From Pseudomonas anguilliseptica (lineage in GTDB: Bacteria > Pseudomonadota > Gammaproteobacteria > Pseudomonadales > Pseudomonadaceae), in the NCBI RefSeq assembly GCF_021375795.1, contig NZ_JAEIOI010000003.1, forward strand, positions 248,001 through 312,000: 64,000 bases of DNA. The letters run 5' to 3'. The position numbers and the translations under genes were made by a program. The stretch's first letter is position 1. Every line of letters starts with the position of its first letter. Below are positions 15,637 through 24,539 of this stretch, piece by piece. Under the pieces are notes generated by a model. That model had not been told where the DNA came from, did no database searches, and worked only from the letters and a program-made list of their open reading frames with translations.

Positions 15637-17394
15637 TTATAACTCGGTGGCAGCCTGTTGCTTCTCACGCTGTGCCAGCTCACCCGTACTGGCTTTAGGT
15701 TTGATCAGGCTGAAATCAATCAGGTTCTTCGGTCTTTCCGGGTTACCAATCAACAACGGCAGCGGCCGGAATTCATTGCTCACCAGGCTTTTATGCGCCT
15801 CGTACGTATCAAAACTCAGGCCCGCCAGGTCCGCCCAGGTGTGGATGAAGTGCGAGGTGCTGTAAGGCCGTGACAGCGTGCCGCTGAAGTCTCGCGCCTG
15901 CTGCGCCTGCCACTTGGGCGAGTTCCACAGAATAAACGGCACTGTGTACATCGGGCTGGTTGGCGCAGCCTCGTTGCGCCCCAGAATATCGCCCTTGGGC
16001 GCATCGAAAACCGCCTCGCCATGATCCGCCAGGTACAGCAGAAAGCCATTCGGCTCCTGCCCAGCCAGGCGCTTGATCAGGCTGGCCACCACATGGTCGT
16101 TGTACAGCACGGCATTATCGTAGCTGTTGTAGGTCGGCAGCTGATCATCGGTGACATGCGCCGGCACCCCGGTGCGGTCATTGAAGCGCTCGTACTCCGG
16201 CGGATAGCGGTACTGGTAGCTCATGTGAGTACCGAGCAGGTGCACCACCACAAACTTGCGCGGCGCCGGGTCGGCCAGCACCTTGGCAAAAGGCTCCAGT
16301 ACATCGCCGTCGTACTGGCGGGCATTCTGCTCACGGTTATTGTTCAGGTAGAACTGCTCATCGGCCTGTTTGGAAAAGGTCGTGAGCATGGTGTTGCGCT
16401 TGGTCATGGTCTGCTGGTTGGTGATCCAGTAAGTCTTGTACCCGGCCTGCTCCATCAGGTTGACCAGTGACGGGGTGCTCAGAAACAGCTCGGGGTTTTC
16501 CTGATCGGCAAAGGTCAGTACCTGCTGCAGGGCCTCGATGGTGTATGGCCGCGGCGTCACCACCGAATCGAACACCTGCAACTGATCACGCAGCTGATCC
16601 AGCTCAGGTGTGGTTTGCCGTGGATAGCCGTACAGGCTCATACGCTGCCGGTTGGTCGACTCACCAATTACCAACACCAGCGTGGCCGGCTGGCCGGCAT
16701 GGGCATCCTGCAGGTTGCTCAGCGGCGGGATGCTGGCGTTTTCGGCCAGCAACGCCTGCATGTTGGCCAACTGCTCGCGGTAGTTCTTGTAGCCCACCAC
16801 CAGTTGCCAGGGCGTGGCCGCCTCGATGCGCTCGGCGAAGTTATCCAGCCCGCCTTGCCAGCTCTCGTGCTTGCTGAACTGGCGAATAGCCGGATAGCCC
16901 AACGACACAAACAGCGCCAGCGCAGCCGCCAGCCAAGCGCCTGGCCGCGACAGATAGACCGGCCGCACCTTGCGCCACAACAGCCAGCCGCCCAGGCCGT
17001 AGGCCAGAAACGCCGGCAGCATCCACCAGGCAAAGTACTGCACCAGGTACTCGCGGCTTTCCGCCACGTTCGATTCGAACATGATGAAAATGACGCTCTG
17101 GGAGAACTCCTGCCCATAAATCAGGAAATAACCAAAACTGCCCAGCGAGCACAGCCACAGCACCGCGCCGATTACCGCCGCCAACTGCCGCGCACGCGCC
17201 GGCCAGAGCAGCAGAGGAATCAGCCAGAACGCACTGACCAACAACGCCTGACGAAAACCGGCAAAGCCCGCCGTGCCCGTCAGCTGGATCAACAACTGCG
17301 TCACGCCGGAGAAGTACCAGAAAAACCCAAACGCCCAACCCAGGCCAGCCCAATCGATCCGCTGGCGCCCCGCCCCGGTCAACACTGCAGACAT
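15637..17394 (-). CDS. Phosphoethanolamine transferase-like sulfatase-fold membrane protein
   Basis: A 585-aa inner-membrane enzyme with about five N-terminal transmembrane helices (residues 15-175) followed by a periplasmic alkaline-phosphatase/sulfatase-fold domain. The nucleophile motif is LVIGESTNRQRMSLYGYPRQTTP, where the Thr in ESTNR is the expected phospho-acceptor. The metal-binding LLYLADHGEAVFD is near residue 465. Members transfer phosphoethanolamine from phosphatidylethanolamine to lipid A or core sugars (EptA, CptA, EptC), and the exact acceptor cannot be told from sequence. The start at 17394 is preceded by GAGG. A 5' in-frame extension to 17544 overlaps the typA terminator and is unlikely. 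Confidence 0.85.
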   Translation of the reverse strand: MSAVLTGAGRQRIDWAGLGWAFGFFWYFSGVTQLLIQLTGTAGFAGFRQALLVSAFWLIPLLLWPARARQLAAVIGAVLWLCSLGSFGYFLIYGQEFSQSVIFIMFESNVAESREYLVQYFAWWMLPAFLAYGLGGWLLWRKVRPVYLSRPGAWLAAALALFVSLGYPAIRQFSKHESWQGGLDNFAERIEAATPWQLVVGYKNYREQLANMQALLAENASIPPLSNLQDAHAGQPATLVLVIGESTNRQRMSLYGYPRQTTPELDQLRDQLQVFDSVVTPRPYTIEALQQVLTFADQENPELFLSTPSLVNLMEQAGYKTYWITNQQTMTKRNTMLTTFSKQADEQFYLNNNREQNARQYDGDVLEPFAKVLADPAPRKFVVVHLLGTHMSYQYRYPPEYERFNDRTGVPAHVTDDQLPTYNSYDNAVLYNDHVVASLIKRLAGQEPNGFLLYLADHGEAVFDAPKGDILGRNEAAPTSPMYTVPFILWNSPKWQAQQARDFSGTLSRPYSTSHFIHTWADLAGLSFDTYEAHKSLVSNEFRPLPLLIGNPERPKNLIDFSLIKPKASTGELAQREKQQAATEL

Positions 17395-17506
17395 AGCAAC
17401 CTCACGGCACCCAAGATAATTGCACCCGTTATGCCAGACAGCCTGTGAAAAACTCGTCAAATCCTGCGCGCAAATACAGCCCTGATCCAGTAGACCATCC
17501 GCCAAC

Positions 17507-17540
17507 AAAAAGCCCCGCCAGATCGCTCTGGCGGGGCTTT
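17507..17540 (-). terminator. typA terminator
   Basis: A 12-bp GC-rich stem (AAAGCCCCGCCA and complement, 8-nt loop). Read on the minus strand it ends in a five-U run, 31 nt after the typA stop. Confidence 0.9.
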
Positions 17541-17570
17541 CCATTTACAGCCGGGGCTAGTTGCTACGCA

Positions 17571-19394
17571 TCAGGCCTTGTTGGCTTTTTTGGCTGCGCG
17601 GGTGCGCTCGCCTTCGTCGAGGATCTTCTTACGCAGACGGATCGACTTCGGCGTTACTTCACACAGTTCGTCGTCCTGGATGAACTCCAGGGCCTGCTCC
17701 AGGGTGAAGCGCACTGGCGGCACCAGGGCGATGGTTTCGTCTTTACCGGAAGCACGCATGTTGTCGAGCTTCTTGCCCTTGGTTGGGTTGACGCCCAGGT
17801 CGTTGTCGCGGCTGTTCAGGCCGATGATCTGACCGTTGTAGATTTCCTGGCCGTGCTCAACGAACAGCTTGCCGCGCGCCTGCAGGGTTTCCAGGGAATA
17901 GGTCAGGGCCTTGCCGGTATCGATCGATACCAGTACGCCGTTCTGGCGGCCGGACATGTGGCCCGACTTCATCACGTCGTAACGGTCGAAGATCGAGGTC
18001 AGGATGCCTGCACCGTTGGTCAGGGTCAGGAAGGCGTTACGGAAGCCGATCAGACCACGGGCCGGGATGTTGTATTCCAGGCGTACGCGACCTTTGCCGT
18101 CCGGCACCATGTTGCTCAGGTCGCCTTTACGCAGACCCATTTCTTCCATGACCTTGCCCTGGGATTCTTCCGGGATGTCGATGGTGACGTTCTCGTACGG
18201 TTCCTGCTTGACGCCATTGACCTCACGGATGATCACTTCCGGACGGCCGACGCCCATTTCGAAGCCTTCACGACGCATGGTTTCGATCAGTACCGAGAGG
18301 TGCAGCTCACCACGGCCGGAGACCTTGAACTTGTCGGCGCTGTCGCCTTCTTCAACGCGCAGGGCCACGTTGTACAGCAGCTCTTTGTCCAGACGCTCTT
18401 TGATGTTGCGGCTGGTGACGAACTTGCCTTCCTTGCCGCAGAACGGCGAGTCGTTGACCTGGAAGGTCATGGAAACGGTCGGCTCGTCAACGGTCAGCGG
18501 CTTCATCGCTTCAACGTGGTTCTGGTCACACAGGGTGTCGGAGATGAACAGCTCGTCCATACCGCTGACGCAGACGATGTCACCAGCGGTGGCTTCTTCG
18601 ACGTCCACACGACGCAGACCGTGGTGGCCCATCAGCTTGAGGATACGGCCGTTACGCTTCTTGCCGTCGACATCGATGGCAGTAACCGGGGTATTCGGCT
18701 TAACGCGACCACGGGCGATACGACCCACACCGATAATGCCGAGGAAGCTGTTGTAGTCCAGTGCCGAGATTTGCATCTGGAACGGGCCGTCAACGTCAAC
18801 GGCTGGAGCCGGTACGTGGTCGACGATGGCCTGGTACAGCGGGGTCATGTCTTCGGCCATGTCAGTGTGGTCCAGACCGGCAATACCGTTCAGGGCCGAG
18901 GCGTAGACCACCTGGAAGTCCAGCTGCTCTTCAGTGGCGCCGAGGTTGTCGAACAGGTCGAAGATCTGGTCCATAACCCAGTCCGGACGCGCGCCTGGAC
19001 GGTCGATCTTGTTGATTACCACGATCGGACGCAGGCCGGCTTCGAAGGCCTTCTTGGTCACGAAGCGGGTTTGCGGCATCGGGCCATCCTGGGCGTCAAC
19101 CACCAGCAGCACCGAGTCAACCATCGACATTACACGCTCAACCTCGCCGCCGAAGTCGGCGTGACCGGGGGTGTCGACGATGTTGATGTTGTAACCGCTC
19201 CATTTGATGGCGGTGTTTTTCGCCAGAATGGTAATGCCGCGCTCTTTTTCCTGGTCGTTGCTGTCCATCACGCGCTCGTCGTTGAGCTCGCTGCGGTCCA
19301 AGGTACCGGACTGACGAAGAAGGGCGTCTACCAGGGTGGTCTTACCATGGTCAACGTGGGCAATGATGGCGATGTTGCGTAGATTTTCGATCAC
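17571..19394 (-). CDS. typA: Translational GTPase TypA/BipA
   Basis: A 607-aa ribosome-binding GTPase of the EF-G-like family that aids 50S assembly and stress or cold adaptation. All G motifs are present: AHVDHGKTT (G1), ERGITI (G2), [15 protein letters not shown] (G3) and NKID (G4). Domains II, III and V and the TypA-specific C-terminal domain ([19 protein letters not shown], then [10 protein letters not shown]) are intact. The tail is lysine-rich (AAKKANKA), as in other TypA proteins. It is monocistronic with its own terminator. Confidence 0.97.
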   Translation of the reverse strand: MIENLRNIAIIAHVDHGKTTLVDALLRQSGTLDRSELNDERVMDSNDQEKERGITILAKNTAIKWSGYNINIVDTPGHADFGGEVERVMSMVDSVLLVVDAQDGPMPQTRFVTKKAFEAGLRPIVVINKIDRPGARPDWVMDQIFDLFDNLGATEEQLDFQVVYASALNGIAGLDHTDMAEDMTPLYQAIVDHVPAPAVDVDGPFQMQISALDYNSFLGIIGVGRIARGRVKPNTPVTAIDVDGKKRNGRILKLMGHHGLRRVDVEEATAGDIVCVSGMDELFISDTLCDQNHVEAMKPLTVDEPTVSMTFQVNDSPFCGKEGKFVTSRNIKERLDKELLYNVALRVEEGDSADKFKVSGRGELHLSVLIETMRREGFEMGVGRPEVIIREVNGVKQEPYENVTIDIPEESQGKVMEEMGLRKGDLSNMVPDGKGRVRLEYNIPARGLIGFRNAFLTLTNGAGILTSIFDRYDVMKSGHMSGRQNGVLVSIDTGKALTYSLETLQARGKLFVEHGQEIYNGQIIGLNSRDNDLGVNPTKGKKLDNMRASGKDETIALVPPVRFTLEQALEFIQDDELCEVTPKSIRLRKKILDEGERTRAAKKANKA

Positions 19395-19523
19395 GTGTGT
19401 ATCTCGATCAGAGGATTCGGTTTGCCGCTTAGTCTAGGCGGCGAGTATTAAGAAACGCGGTGTCAGCTGGCCCGTTGGTCGGGAGGGCGATGGCGAATAC
19501 TGCCGCCATTCAACCCGGGCGTT

Positions 19524-20978
19524 TTATGTCGGACGATAAACGCGCACATTGGCATGCCCCTCGCTGAGCAGGTGGTGGGCATGCAAACGGCTCATGATGC
19601 CTTTGTCGCAATACAGCAGGTATTGGCGCGCGGCATCCAGCTCCTTGAAGCGGCTGTTCAGGGCATAGAACGGCAACGCTTGTACTTCGATACCGGGCAG
19701 CTCCAGCGGCTGCTCTTCGGCGCTATCCGGGTGGCGGATGTCGATGATCACGTGCCCGGCCAGGGCTTCGCTGACTTCCTCGACCTTGACGTCCTTGCCC
19801 AGCTCGTCGATCACCTTGTCGATCGGCAGCAAGGTGGCGCGTTGCAGTGCGCGCTCGAGGATGGCCATGTCGAACTGCCGCTCTTCGTGTTCGATGCGGT
19901 CTTTCTTGGCGCGCGTGGTCGGGTTCACCGAAATCACGCCGCAGTATTCGGGCATGTGCTTGGCGAACTCGGCGGTGCCGATCTGCGTGGCGGTGTCGAT
20001 GATGTCTTGTTTATGGCTGGCAATCAGCGGACGCAGCACCAGCATGTCGGTGGCCGAATCGATCACCGAGAGGTTGGGCAGGGTCTGGCTGGACACCTGG
20101 GAAATCGCCTCGCCCGTGACCAGGGCATTGAGCTGCAACTGCTCGGCCATGCGAGTGGCGGCGCGCAGCATCATGCGCTTGAGGATCACGCCCATCTGGC
20201 TGTTGTCGACCTTGCCGAGAATCTCGCCGAGCACTTCCTCGAACGGCACGCTGATAAACAGCACGCGCTGCGAACTGCCGAACCTCTCCCACAAATAGTG
20301 CGCCACTTCCATCACGCCCAGTTCGTGGGCACGACCGCCAAGGTTAAAGAAGCAGAAGTGGGTCACCAGACCGCGGCGCATCATCTGATAGGCCGCCACT
20401 GTGGAGTCAAAGCCGCCGCTCATCAGCACCAGGGTCTGCTCCAGCGAGCCCAGCGGGTATCCACCCAGGCCTTCATGCTGGTGATGAATGACGAACAGGC
20501 GCTGGTCGCGGATTTCCATACGCACAATAACGTCGGGATCTTTCAGCGAGATGCCGGTCGCGCCGCACTGCTGACGCAGCTGACTGCCAACATAGCGCTC
20601 GACATCCATGGAGCTGAAGGCGTGCTTGCCGGCACGCTTACAGCGCACGGCGAAGATCTTGCCCGGCAGCTGATCGGCGAAGTGCAGCTTGCACTTTTCC
20701 AGCACATCGTCGAAATCACCCAGCGGGTATTCATCGACTTGCAGGAAGTGGGTGATGCCTGGCGTGCAGCTCAGGCGCTCAATCATCGCCTGCAGGGTTT
20801 TTGGCTCACTGATCTGGGTTTCGACTTCCAGGTTGTCCCACACACCGCTGACCTGCAGCTGTGGATCGAACTCACGCAAAACCGAACGAATATTCTTCGC
20901 CAGCTGCCGGATAAAGTGCTTACGCACCGGCCGACTTTTAATGGTGATTTCCGGGAAGACTTTAACGATCAGTTTCAT
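19524..20978 (-). CDS. thiI: tRNA 4-thiouridine synthase / thiamine sulfur carrier enzyme ThiI
   Basis: A 484-aa protein, the standard length when started at 20978 ([10 protein letters not shown]). It has an N-terminal ferredoxin-like and THUMP region, an adenylating PP-loop (LMSGGFDST, about residue 180), and a C-terminal rhodanese domain whose persulfide Cys is visible in [10 protein letters not shown] (about residue 457). It uses sulfur from IscS to make s4U8 in tRNA and, in species with the rhodanese domain, to feed thiazole synthesis. An upstream start at 21062 would add a segment that does not look like the family. It is transcribed away from glnA. Confidence 0.96.
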   Translation of the reverse strand: MKLIVKVFPEITIKSRPVRKHFIRQLAKNIRSVLREFDPQLQVSGVWDNLEVETQISEPKTLQAMIERLSCTPGITHFLQVDEYPLGDFDDVLEKCKLHFADQLPGKIFAVRCKRAGKHAFSSMDVERYVGSQLRQQCGATGISLKDPDVIVRMEIRDQRLFVIHHQHEGLGGYPLGSLEQTLVLMSGGFDSTVAAYQMMRRGLVTHFCFFNLGGRAHELGVMEVAHYLWERFGSSQRVLFISVPFEEVLGEILGKVDNSQMGVILKRMMLRAATRMAEQLQLNALVTGEAISQVSSQTLPNLSVIDSATDMLVLRPLIASHKQDIIDTATQIGTAEFAKHMPEYCGVISVNPTTRAKKDRIEHEERQFDMAILERALQRATLLPIDKVIDELGKDVKVEEVSEALAGHVIIDIRHPDSAEEQPLELPGIEVQALPFYALNSRFKELDAARQYLLYCDKGIMSRLHAHHLLSEGHANVRVYRPT

Positions 20979-21100
20979 GAAAACGCTGCGTGCCGAGGCG
21001 GCCAAAAAACAGGGGCGCGGATTATAGCGGAAATTGCTCAAGCTTTGATCAAAAATCCTCACAACACAAAAGCACGCACCATTAAAGAGCGCATCACAAA

Positions 21101-21123
21101 TTGCACGCCCTATAACAGTGCAA
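21101..21123. promoter_or_regulatory. Inverted repeat in thiI-glnA intergenic region (possible NtrC-like site)
   Basis: TTGCAC and GTGCAA face each other across 11 nt, centred about 84 bp upstream of the glnA -24 element. The half-sites match the NtrC half-site TGCAC, but NtrC dimers usually have 5-7 nt between arms, so this is a variant or another factor's operator. Confidence 0.4.
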
Positions 21124-21194
21124 ATATTTCCTGAGCAGCGCTGCGCAGCCCCCGCCAGCCTTGAGTTTCAGGGCTTACACCCATTCCTGTGCAC

Positions 21195-21210
21195 TGGCAT
21201 GCAATTTGCT
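21195..21210 (+). promoter_or_regulatory. Sigma-54 promoter of glnA
   Basis: TGGCAT-N5-TTGCT with GG (21196-21197) and GC (21208-21209) separated by exactly 10 bp, which is the RpoN -24/-12 rule. Transcription should begin near 21221 and leave a leader of about 85 nt before the glnA ATG. Nitrogen-limited, NtrC-activated glnA expression from such a promoter is well known in proteobacteria. Confidence 0.8.
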
Positions 21211-21305
21211 CCCTTGTGAGGCAGGATGCCCTGGCGGAGTATGCCGGCGGCCGTACCGTACTATTGAGGGCTCACGATTCGAGCCTTATCCACCTGGAGG
21301 ACAGC

Positions 21306-22712
21306 ATGTCGAAGTCGATTCAACTGATTAAAGAACACGACGTGAAGTGGGTTGACCTGCGCTTCACCGACACCAAGGGCAAACAGCACCACGTGACCAT
21401 GCCGGCACGCGACGCGCTGGACGAAGACTTCTTCGAGCATGGCAAGATGTTCGATGGCTCCTCCATCCATGGCTGGAAAGGCATCGAAGCCTCCGACATG
21501 ATCCTGCTGCCGGTTGACGAAACCGCCGTACTGGATCCGTTCACCGAAGAGCCGACCCTGATCATCGTCTGCGACATCATCGAGCCAAGCACCATGCAGG
21601 GCTACGATCGTGACCCGCGCTCGATCGCCAAGCGCGCTGAAGAATTCCTGAAAACCACCGGCATCGGCGACACCGTATTCGTTGGCCCGGAGCCGGAGTT
21701 CTTCATCTTCGACCAGGTCAAGTTCAAGTCGGACATCTCCGGCTCGATGTTCAAGATCTACTCCGAGCAAGGCTCCTGGATGACTGACCAGGACGTCGAA
21801 GGCGGCAACAAGGGCCACCGCCCAGCCGTCAAAGGTGGTTACTTCCCAGTTCCGCCGTGCGACCACGACCACGAAATCCGTACTGCCATGTGTAATGCCA
21901 TGGAAGAAATGGGCCTGGTCATCGAAGTTCACCACCACGAAGTGGCGACTGCCGGCCAGAACGAAATCGGTGTGAAGTTCAACACCCTGGTTGCCAAGGC
22001 TGACGAAGTTCAGACCCTGAAGTACTGCGTACACAACGTGGCCGATGCCTACGGCAAAACCGCTACCTTCATGCCGAAGCCGCTGTACGGCGACAACGGT
22101 TCGGGTATGCACGTACACATGTCCATCTCCAAAGATGGCAAGAACACCTTCTCCGGCGAAGGCTATGCCGGCCTGTCCGATACCGCTCTGTACTTCATCG
22201 GCGGCATCATCAAGCACGGTAAGGCCCTGAACGGCTTCACCAACCCGTCGACCAACTCCTACAAGCGTCTGGTCCCAGGTTTCGAAGCTCCGGTCATGCT
22301 GGCTTACTCGGCGCGTAACCGTTCGGCTTCGATCCGTATCCCATACGTTTCCAGCCCGAAAGCTCGCCGTATCGAAGCGCGCTTCCCGGATCCGGCTGCC
22401 AACCCGTACCTGGCCTTCGCTGCGCTGCTGATGGCCGGTATCGACGGTATCCAGAACAAGATCCACCCTGGCGATGCTGCCGACAAGAACCTGTACGACC
22501 TGCCGCCAGAAGAAGGCAAGCTGATCCCGCAAGTGTGCGGCAGCCTGAAAGAAGCCCTGGAAGAGCTGGACAAAGGCCGTGCGTTCCTGACCAAAGGCGG
22601 CGTGTTCTCCGACGACTTCATCGATGCCTACATCGAGCTGAAATCCGAAGAAGAAATCAAAGTACGCACCTTCGTACACCCGCTGGAATACGACCTGTAC
22701 TACAGCGTCTAA
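21306..22712 (+). CDS. glnA: Type I glutamine synthetase
   Basis: A 468-aa dodecameric GSI that converts glutamate, ammonia and ATP to glutamine and is the main ammonia-assimilating enzyme. The beta-grasp N-domain and catalytic signatures are present ([30 protein letters not shown]; the flexible loop [14 protein letters not shown]). The adenylylation Tyr is in NLYDLPPEE near residue 398, so GlnE control is expected. The start at 21306 follows GGAGG by 5 nt. An in-frame extension from 21189 would begin upstream of the sigma-54 promoter's start site and is excluded. Confidence 0.98.
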   Translation: MSKSIQLIKEHDVKWVDLRFTDTKGKQHHVTMPARDALDEDFFEHGKMFDGSSIHGWKGIEASDMILLPVDETAVLDPFTEEPTLIIVCDIIEPSTMQGYDRDPRSIAKRAEEFLKTTGIGDTVFVGPEPEFFIFDQVKFKSDISGSMFKIYSEQGSWMTDQDVEGGNKGHRPAVKGGYFPVPPCDHDHEIRTAMCNAMEEMGLVIEVHHHEVATAGQNEIGVKFNTLVAKADEVQTLKYCVHNVADAYGKTATFMPKPLYGDNGSGMHVHMSISKDGKNTFSGEGYAGLSDTALYFIGGIIKHGKALNGFTNPSTNSYKRLVPGFEAPVMLAYSARNRSASIRIPYVSSPKARRIEARFPDPAANPYLAFAALLMAGIDGIQNKIHPGDAADKNLYDLPPEEGKLIPQVCGSLKEALEELDKGRAFLTKGGVFSDDFIDAYIELKSEEEIKVRTFVHPLEYDLYYSV

Positions 22713-22743
22713 GCCAGACTCGCGCCGCCTTGCGGCGCGTTCG

Positions 22744-22779
22744 AAAGCCCTGCCCGGCCCTGCCTGGCGGGGCTTTTTT
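22744..22779 (+). terminator. glnA terminator
   Basis: A stem pairing AAGCCCTGCC with GGCGGGGCTT (one G-U pair) followed by a T6 run, 32 nt after the glnA stop. It separates glnA from the downstream genes, so ntrBC needs its own promoter. Confidence 0.88.
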
Positions 22780-22937
22780 ATAGCTGCGCACTATCGGCCT
22801 GCACCCGCAGGTTTTGCTGCGCGCACCCTGCGGAATATTCACGCTTTCACCTCCCGTATCACAATGTCGCTGCTCGGCGCTTGCCAGCGCGCGCGACCGG
22901 TGCAAGGCTTAGGGCACATTATTAAGGAGAGTCAGGC

Positions 22938-23507
22938 ATGCGCCCTCTACTTATCTGCCTGCTGCTGGGCCTGGCATTGCCGGCCAGCGCGCAGATCTAC
23001 AAATACACCGACGCCAACGGCAATACGGTATTCACCGACCAGCCGCCGGAAGGCCAGGCGACGCAGAACGTCGAACTGCCCAAAACCAATAGCGTGACCC
23101 TGGCCGTACCCGCCGCCCCAGCGCCCAGCACACCGGCCGACAGCGGCACGGCAGCAGCCCCCTACAGCAACCTGCAACTCACCGGCTTGCCCAGCGATGA
23201 AGCACTGCGCGCCAATAACGGCACCTTCACTGTCGACGTGGCAATTGAACCGCGCCTGGCCAGCAACCACCTGCTGCGTTTACTGCTGGACGGCAAACCC
23301 CATGGCCAGCTCAGCAACGCGCCACGCCTGCAGGTAAGCAACGCCGACCGCGGCGAACACAGCCTGGCAGTGGAAGTGCTGAGTGCAGGCAAGCCCATCC
23401 AGCAGAGCCCCACGGTGACTTTCACCGTACAGCGGGTGAATACCAGCAGCCCGGCACTGCGACCGCCACCACCGCCACCCAAACCCAAGCCGAAGCCAGC
23501 CACCTGA
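22938..23507 (+). CDS. DUF4124 periplasmic protein, copy 1
   Basis: A 189-aa exported protein with a signal peptide cleaved after PASA (residue 19), then the DUF4124 motif QIYKYTDANGNTVFTDQPPEGQ. A Pro/Ala-rich linker leads to a beta-sandwich-like domain (RLLLDGKPHGQ ... RGEHSLAVEVLSAGKPIQQS), and the tail is proline- and lysine-rich. Function is unknown. A GGAGA site precedes the ATG. It is a tandem paralogue of the next gene, which starts 3 nt after its stop. Confidence 0.82.
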   Translation: MRPLLICLLLGLALPASAQIYKYTDANGNTVFTDQPPEGQATQNVELPKTNSVTLAVPAAPAPSTPADSGTAAAPYSNLQLTGLPSDEALRANNGTFTVDVAIEPRLASNHLLRLLLDGKPHGQLSNAPRLQVSNADRGEHSLAVEVLSAGKPIQQSPTVTFTVQRVNTSSPALRPPPPPPKPKPKPAT

Positions 23508-23510
23508 CCT

Positions 23511-24128
23511 ATGCGAACTCTGCTGTTCTGCAGCCTGATGCTGCTCACTCTGCCCAGCCTGGCACAGGTCTATACCTACATTGATGCCGACGGTAACCGG
23601 GTGTTTACCGACAAGCCCAAGTCCGGCAATGCCGAACGCGTTGAGCTGGCACCGAGCAACGCCATGTCGCCTCAGCCGGTATCGGCGGCACCGGTCATGG
23701 TTGCACCACCAGAGCCGGGGCTGCGCTACAGCTTGCTGCGTATCCTGGTGCCGCAACCGGATGCCACCATCCGCGACAGCGCCGGCAACCTGATCGTCAG
23801 CGTCAACAGCGAGCCCAACCTCTACCCACAGCACAGCTACCGCCTGCTGCTGGACGGCGCACAGGTCGGCGAAGTGGGTAGCAGCCCGGTGTTCCCGCTG
23901 GAAAATATCGACCGCGGCACCCATCAACTGGCGGTGGAAATCATCGACCAACAAGGCCGCATCATCGAACGCACGCCCAGCCAGCCATTCCACATGCTGC
24001 GCATTTCCCTGGCGCAGAAGCGCATGGTCACCCCCTGCAAGAAGGCCGACTACGGCGTACGCCCGGAGTGTCCACTCAAGGACAAGCCACCGGAAAAGAA
24101 AGACATTCCCTTCGTGCCTTTTCTCTAG
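23511..24128 (+). CDS. DUF4124 periplasmic protein, copy 2
   Basis: A 205-aa exported protein with the same plan as its neighbour: a signal peptide (cleavage near LAQ), DUF4124 (QVYTYIDADGNRVFTDKPKSGN), and a C-terminal beta-sandwich (YRLLLDGAQVGEVG ... RGTHQLAVEIIDQQGRIIER). The matching order and motifs show ancient tandem duplication, although the two sequences have diverged. Two Cys residues near the C-terminus (CKKADYGVRPEC) occur only in this copy and could form a disulphide. It is placed between glnA and ntrBC and probably co-transcribed with copy 1. No function is known. Confidence 0.82.
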   Translation: MRTLLFCSLMLLTLPSLAQVYTYIDADGNRVFTDKPKSGNAERVELAPSNAMSPQPVSAAPVMVAPPEPGLRYSLLRILVPQPDATIRDSAGNLIVSVNSEPNLYPQHSYRLLLDGAQVGEVGSSPVFPLENIDRGTHQLAVEIIDQQGRIIERTPSQPFHMLRISLAQKRMVTPCKKADYGVRPECPLKDKPPEKKDIPFVPFL

Positions 24129-24189
24129 GCCTGTCCAATAGCGTGCAGCATCTGTTGCTCTCAACACCGAGCGTGAGGTTCCCCGGCTC

Positions 24190-24268
24190 GTAGGGTGCGC
24201 CGTGTTGCTCGCCTGCCGGAACACACCCCGCCCATTCCGTGTATCGCGGTGCGCACAGCGCACCCTAC
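24190..24268. repeat. REP-like palindromic repeat
   Basis: The arms GTAGGGTGCGC (24190-24200) and GCGCACCCTAC (24258-24268) are perfectly complementary over 11 bp, and a smaller GGTGCG/CGCACC hairpin sits inside the right arm. This GTAGGGTGCGC type is a familiar dispersed repeat in many Pseudomonas genomes. It occupies the gap between the DUF4124 pair and the ntrBC regulatory region. Confidence 0.75.
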
Positions 24269-24343
24269 ACATTGGGATGTAGCCTTTCTCTAGCGCCTAT
24301 CGCTGCCTCAGCCCATGCATCCGGACGGAGGCAAAACCATCAA

Positions 24344-24360
24344 TGCACCAATAAGGTGCG
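24344..24360. promoter_or_regulatory. NtrC binding site upstream of ntrB
   Basis: TGCACC-N5-GGTGCG, a near-perfect match to the NtrC enhancer (TGCACY-N5-RGTGCA), centred about 128 bp upstream of the sigma-54 -24 element. This implies autogenous control of ntrBC. Confidence 0.75.
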
Positions 24361-24478
24361 ATAGGCGCCACGCATTTCTATACTCTCCCTGTTTTGGGTC
24401 GCAGCAAGGCGCTCTACTGCGCTGAAAAGCAGCCTACTCGCAGCATTCCACGGCTAGACACGCTTCTTTTCGGGGCTT

Positions 24479-24494
24479 TGGTTTGCTTCTTGCA
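24479..24494 (+). promoter_or_regulatory. Sigma-54 promoter of ntrBC
   Basis: TGGTTT-N5-TTGCA with GG (24480-24481) and GC (24492-24493) exactly 10 bp apart. The -24 half is TGGTTT rather than TGGCAC, so it is weaker than the other two. Predicted start is near 24505, about 35 nt before the ntrB ATG. Confidence 0.65.
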
Positions 24495-24539
24495 TTTTCC
24501 AGCGGCATTGCCGGAACCCAAGGGCCTGCGACATTCCAT

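Noticed and set aside
17445..19382. Long open frame on the plus strand antisense to typA (about 645 codons)
   Set aside because: It mirrors the GC-rich codon structure of typA, has no ribosome-binding site or domain, and typA is unmistakable.
21261..22679. 472-codon minus-strand frame antisense to glnA
   Set aside because: Typical opposite-strand shadow of a highly biased gene; no ribosome-binding site.
24360..24400. AGGCGCCACGCATTTC as a sigma-54 promoter right after the NtrC site
   Set aside because: Ten bases after GG comes TT and not GC. The element at 24479-24494 satisfies the rule and lies at the right distance.
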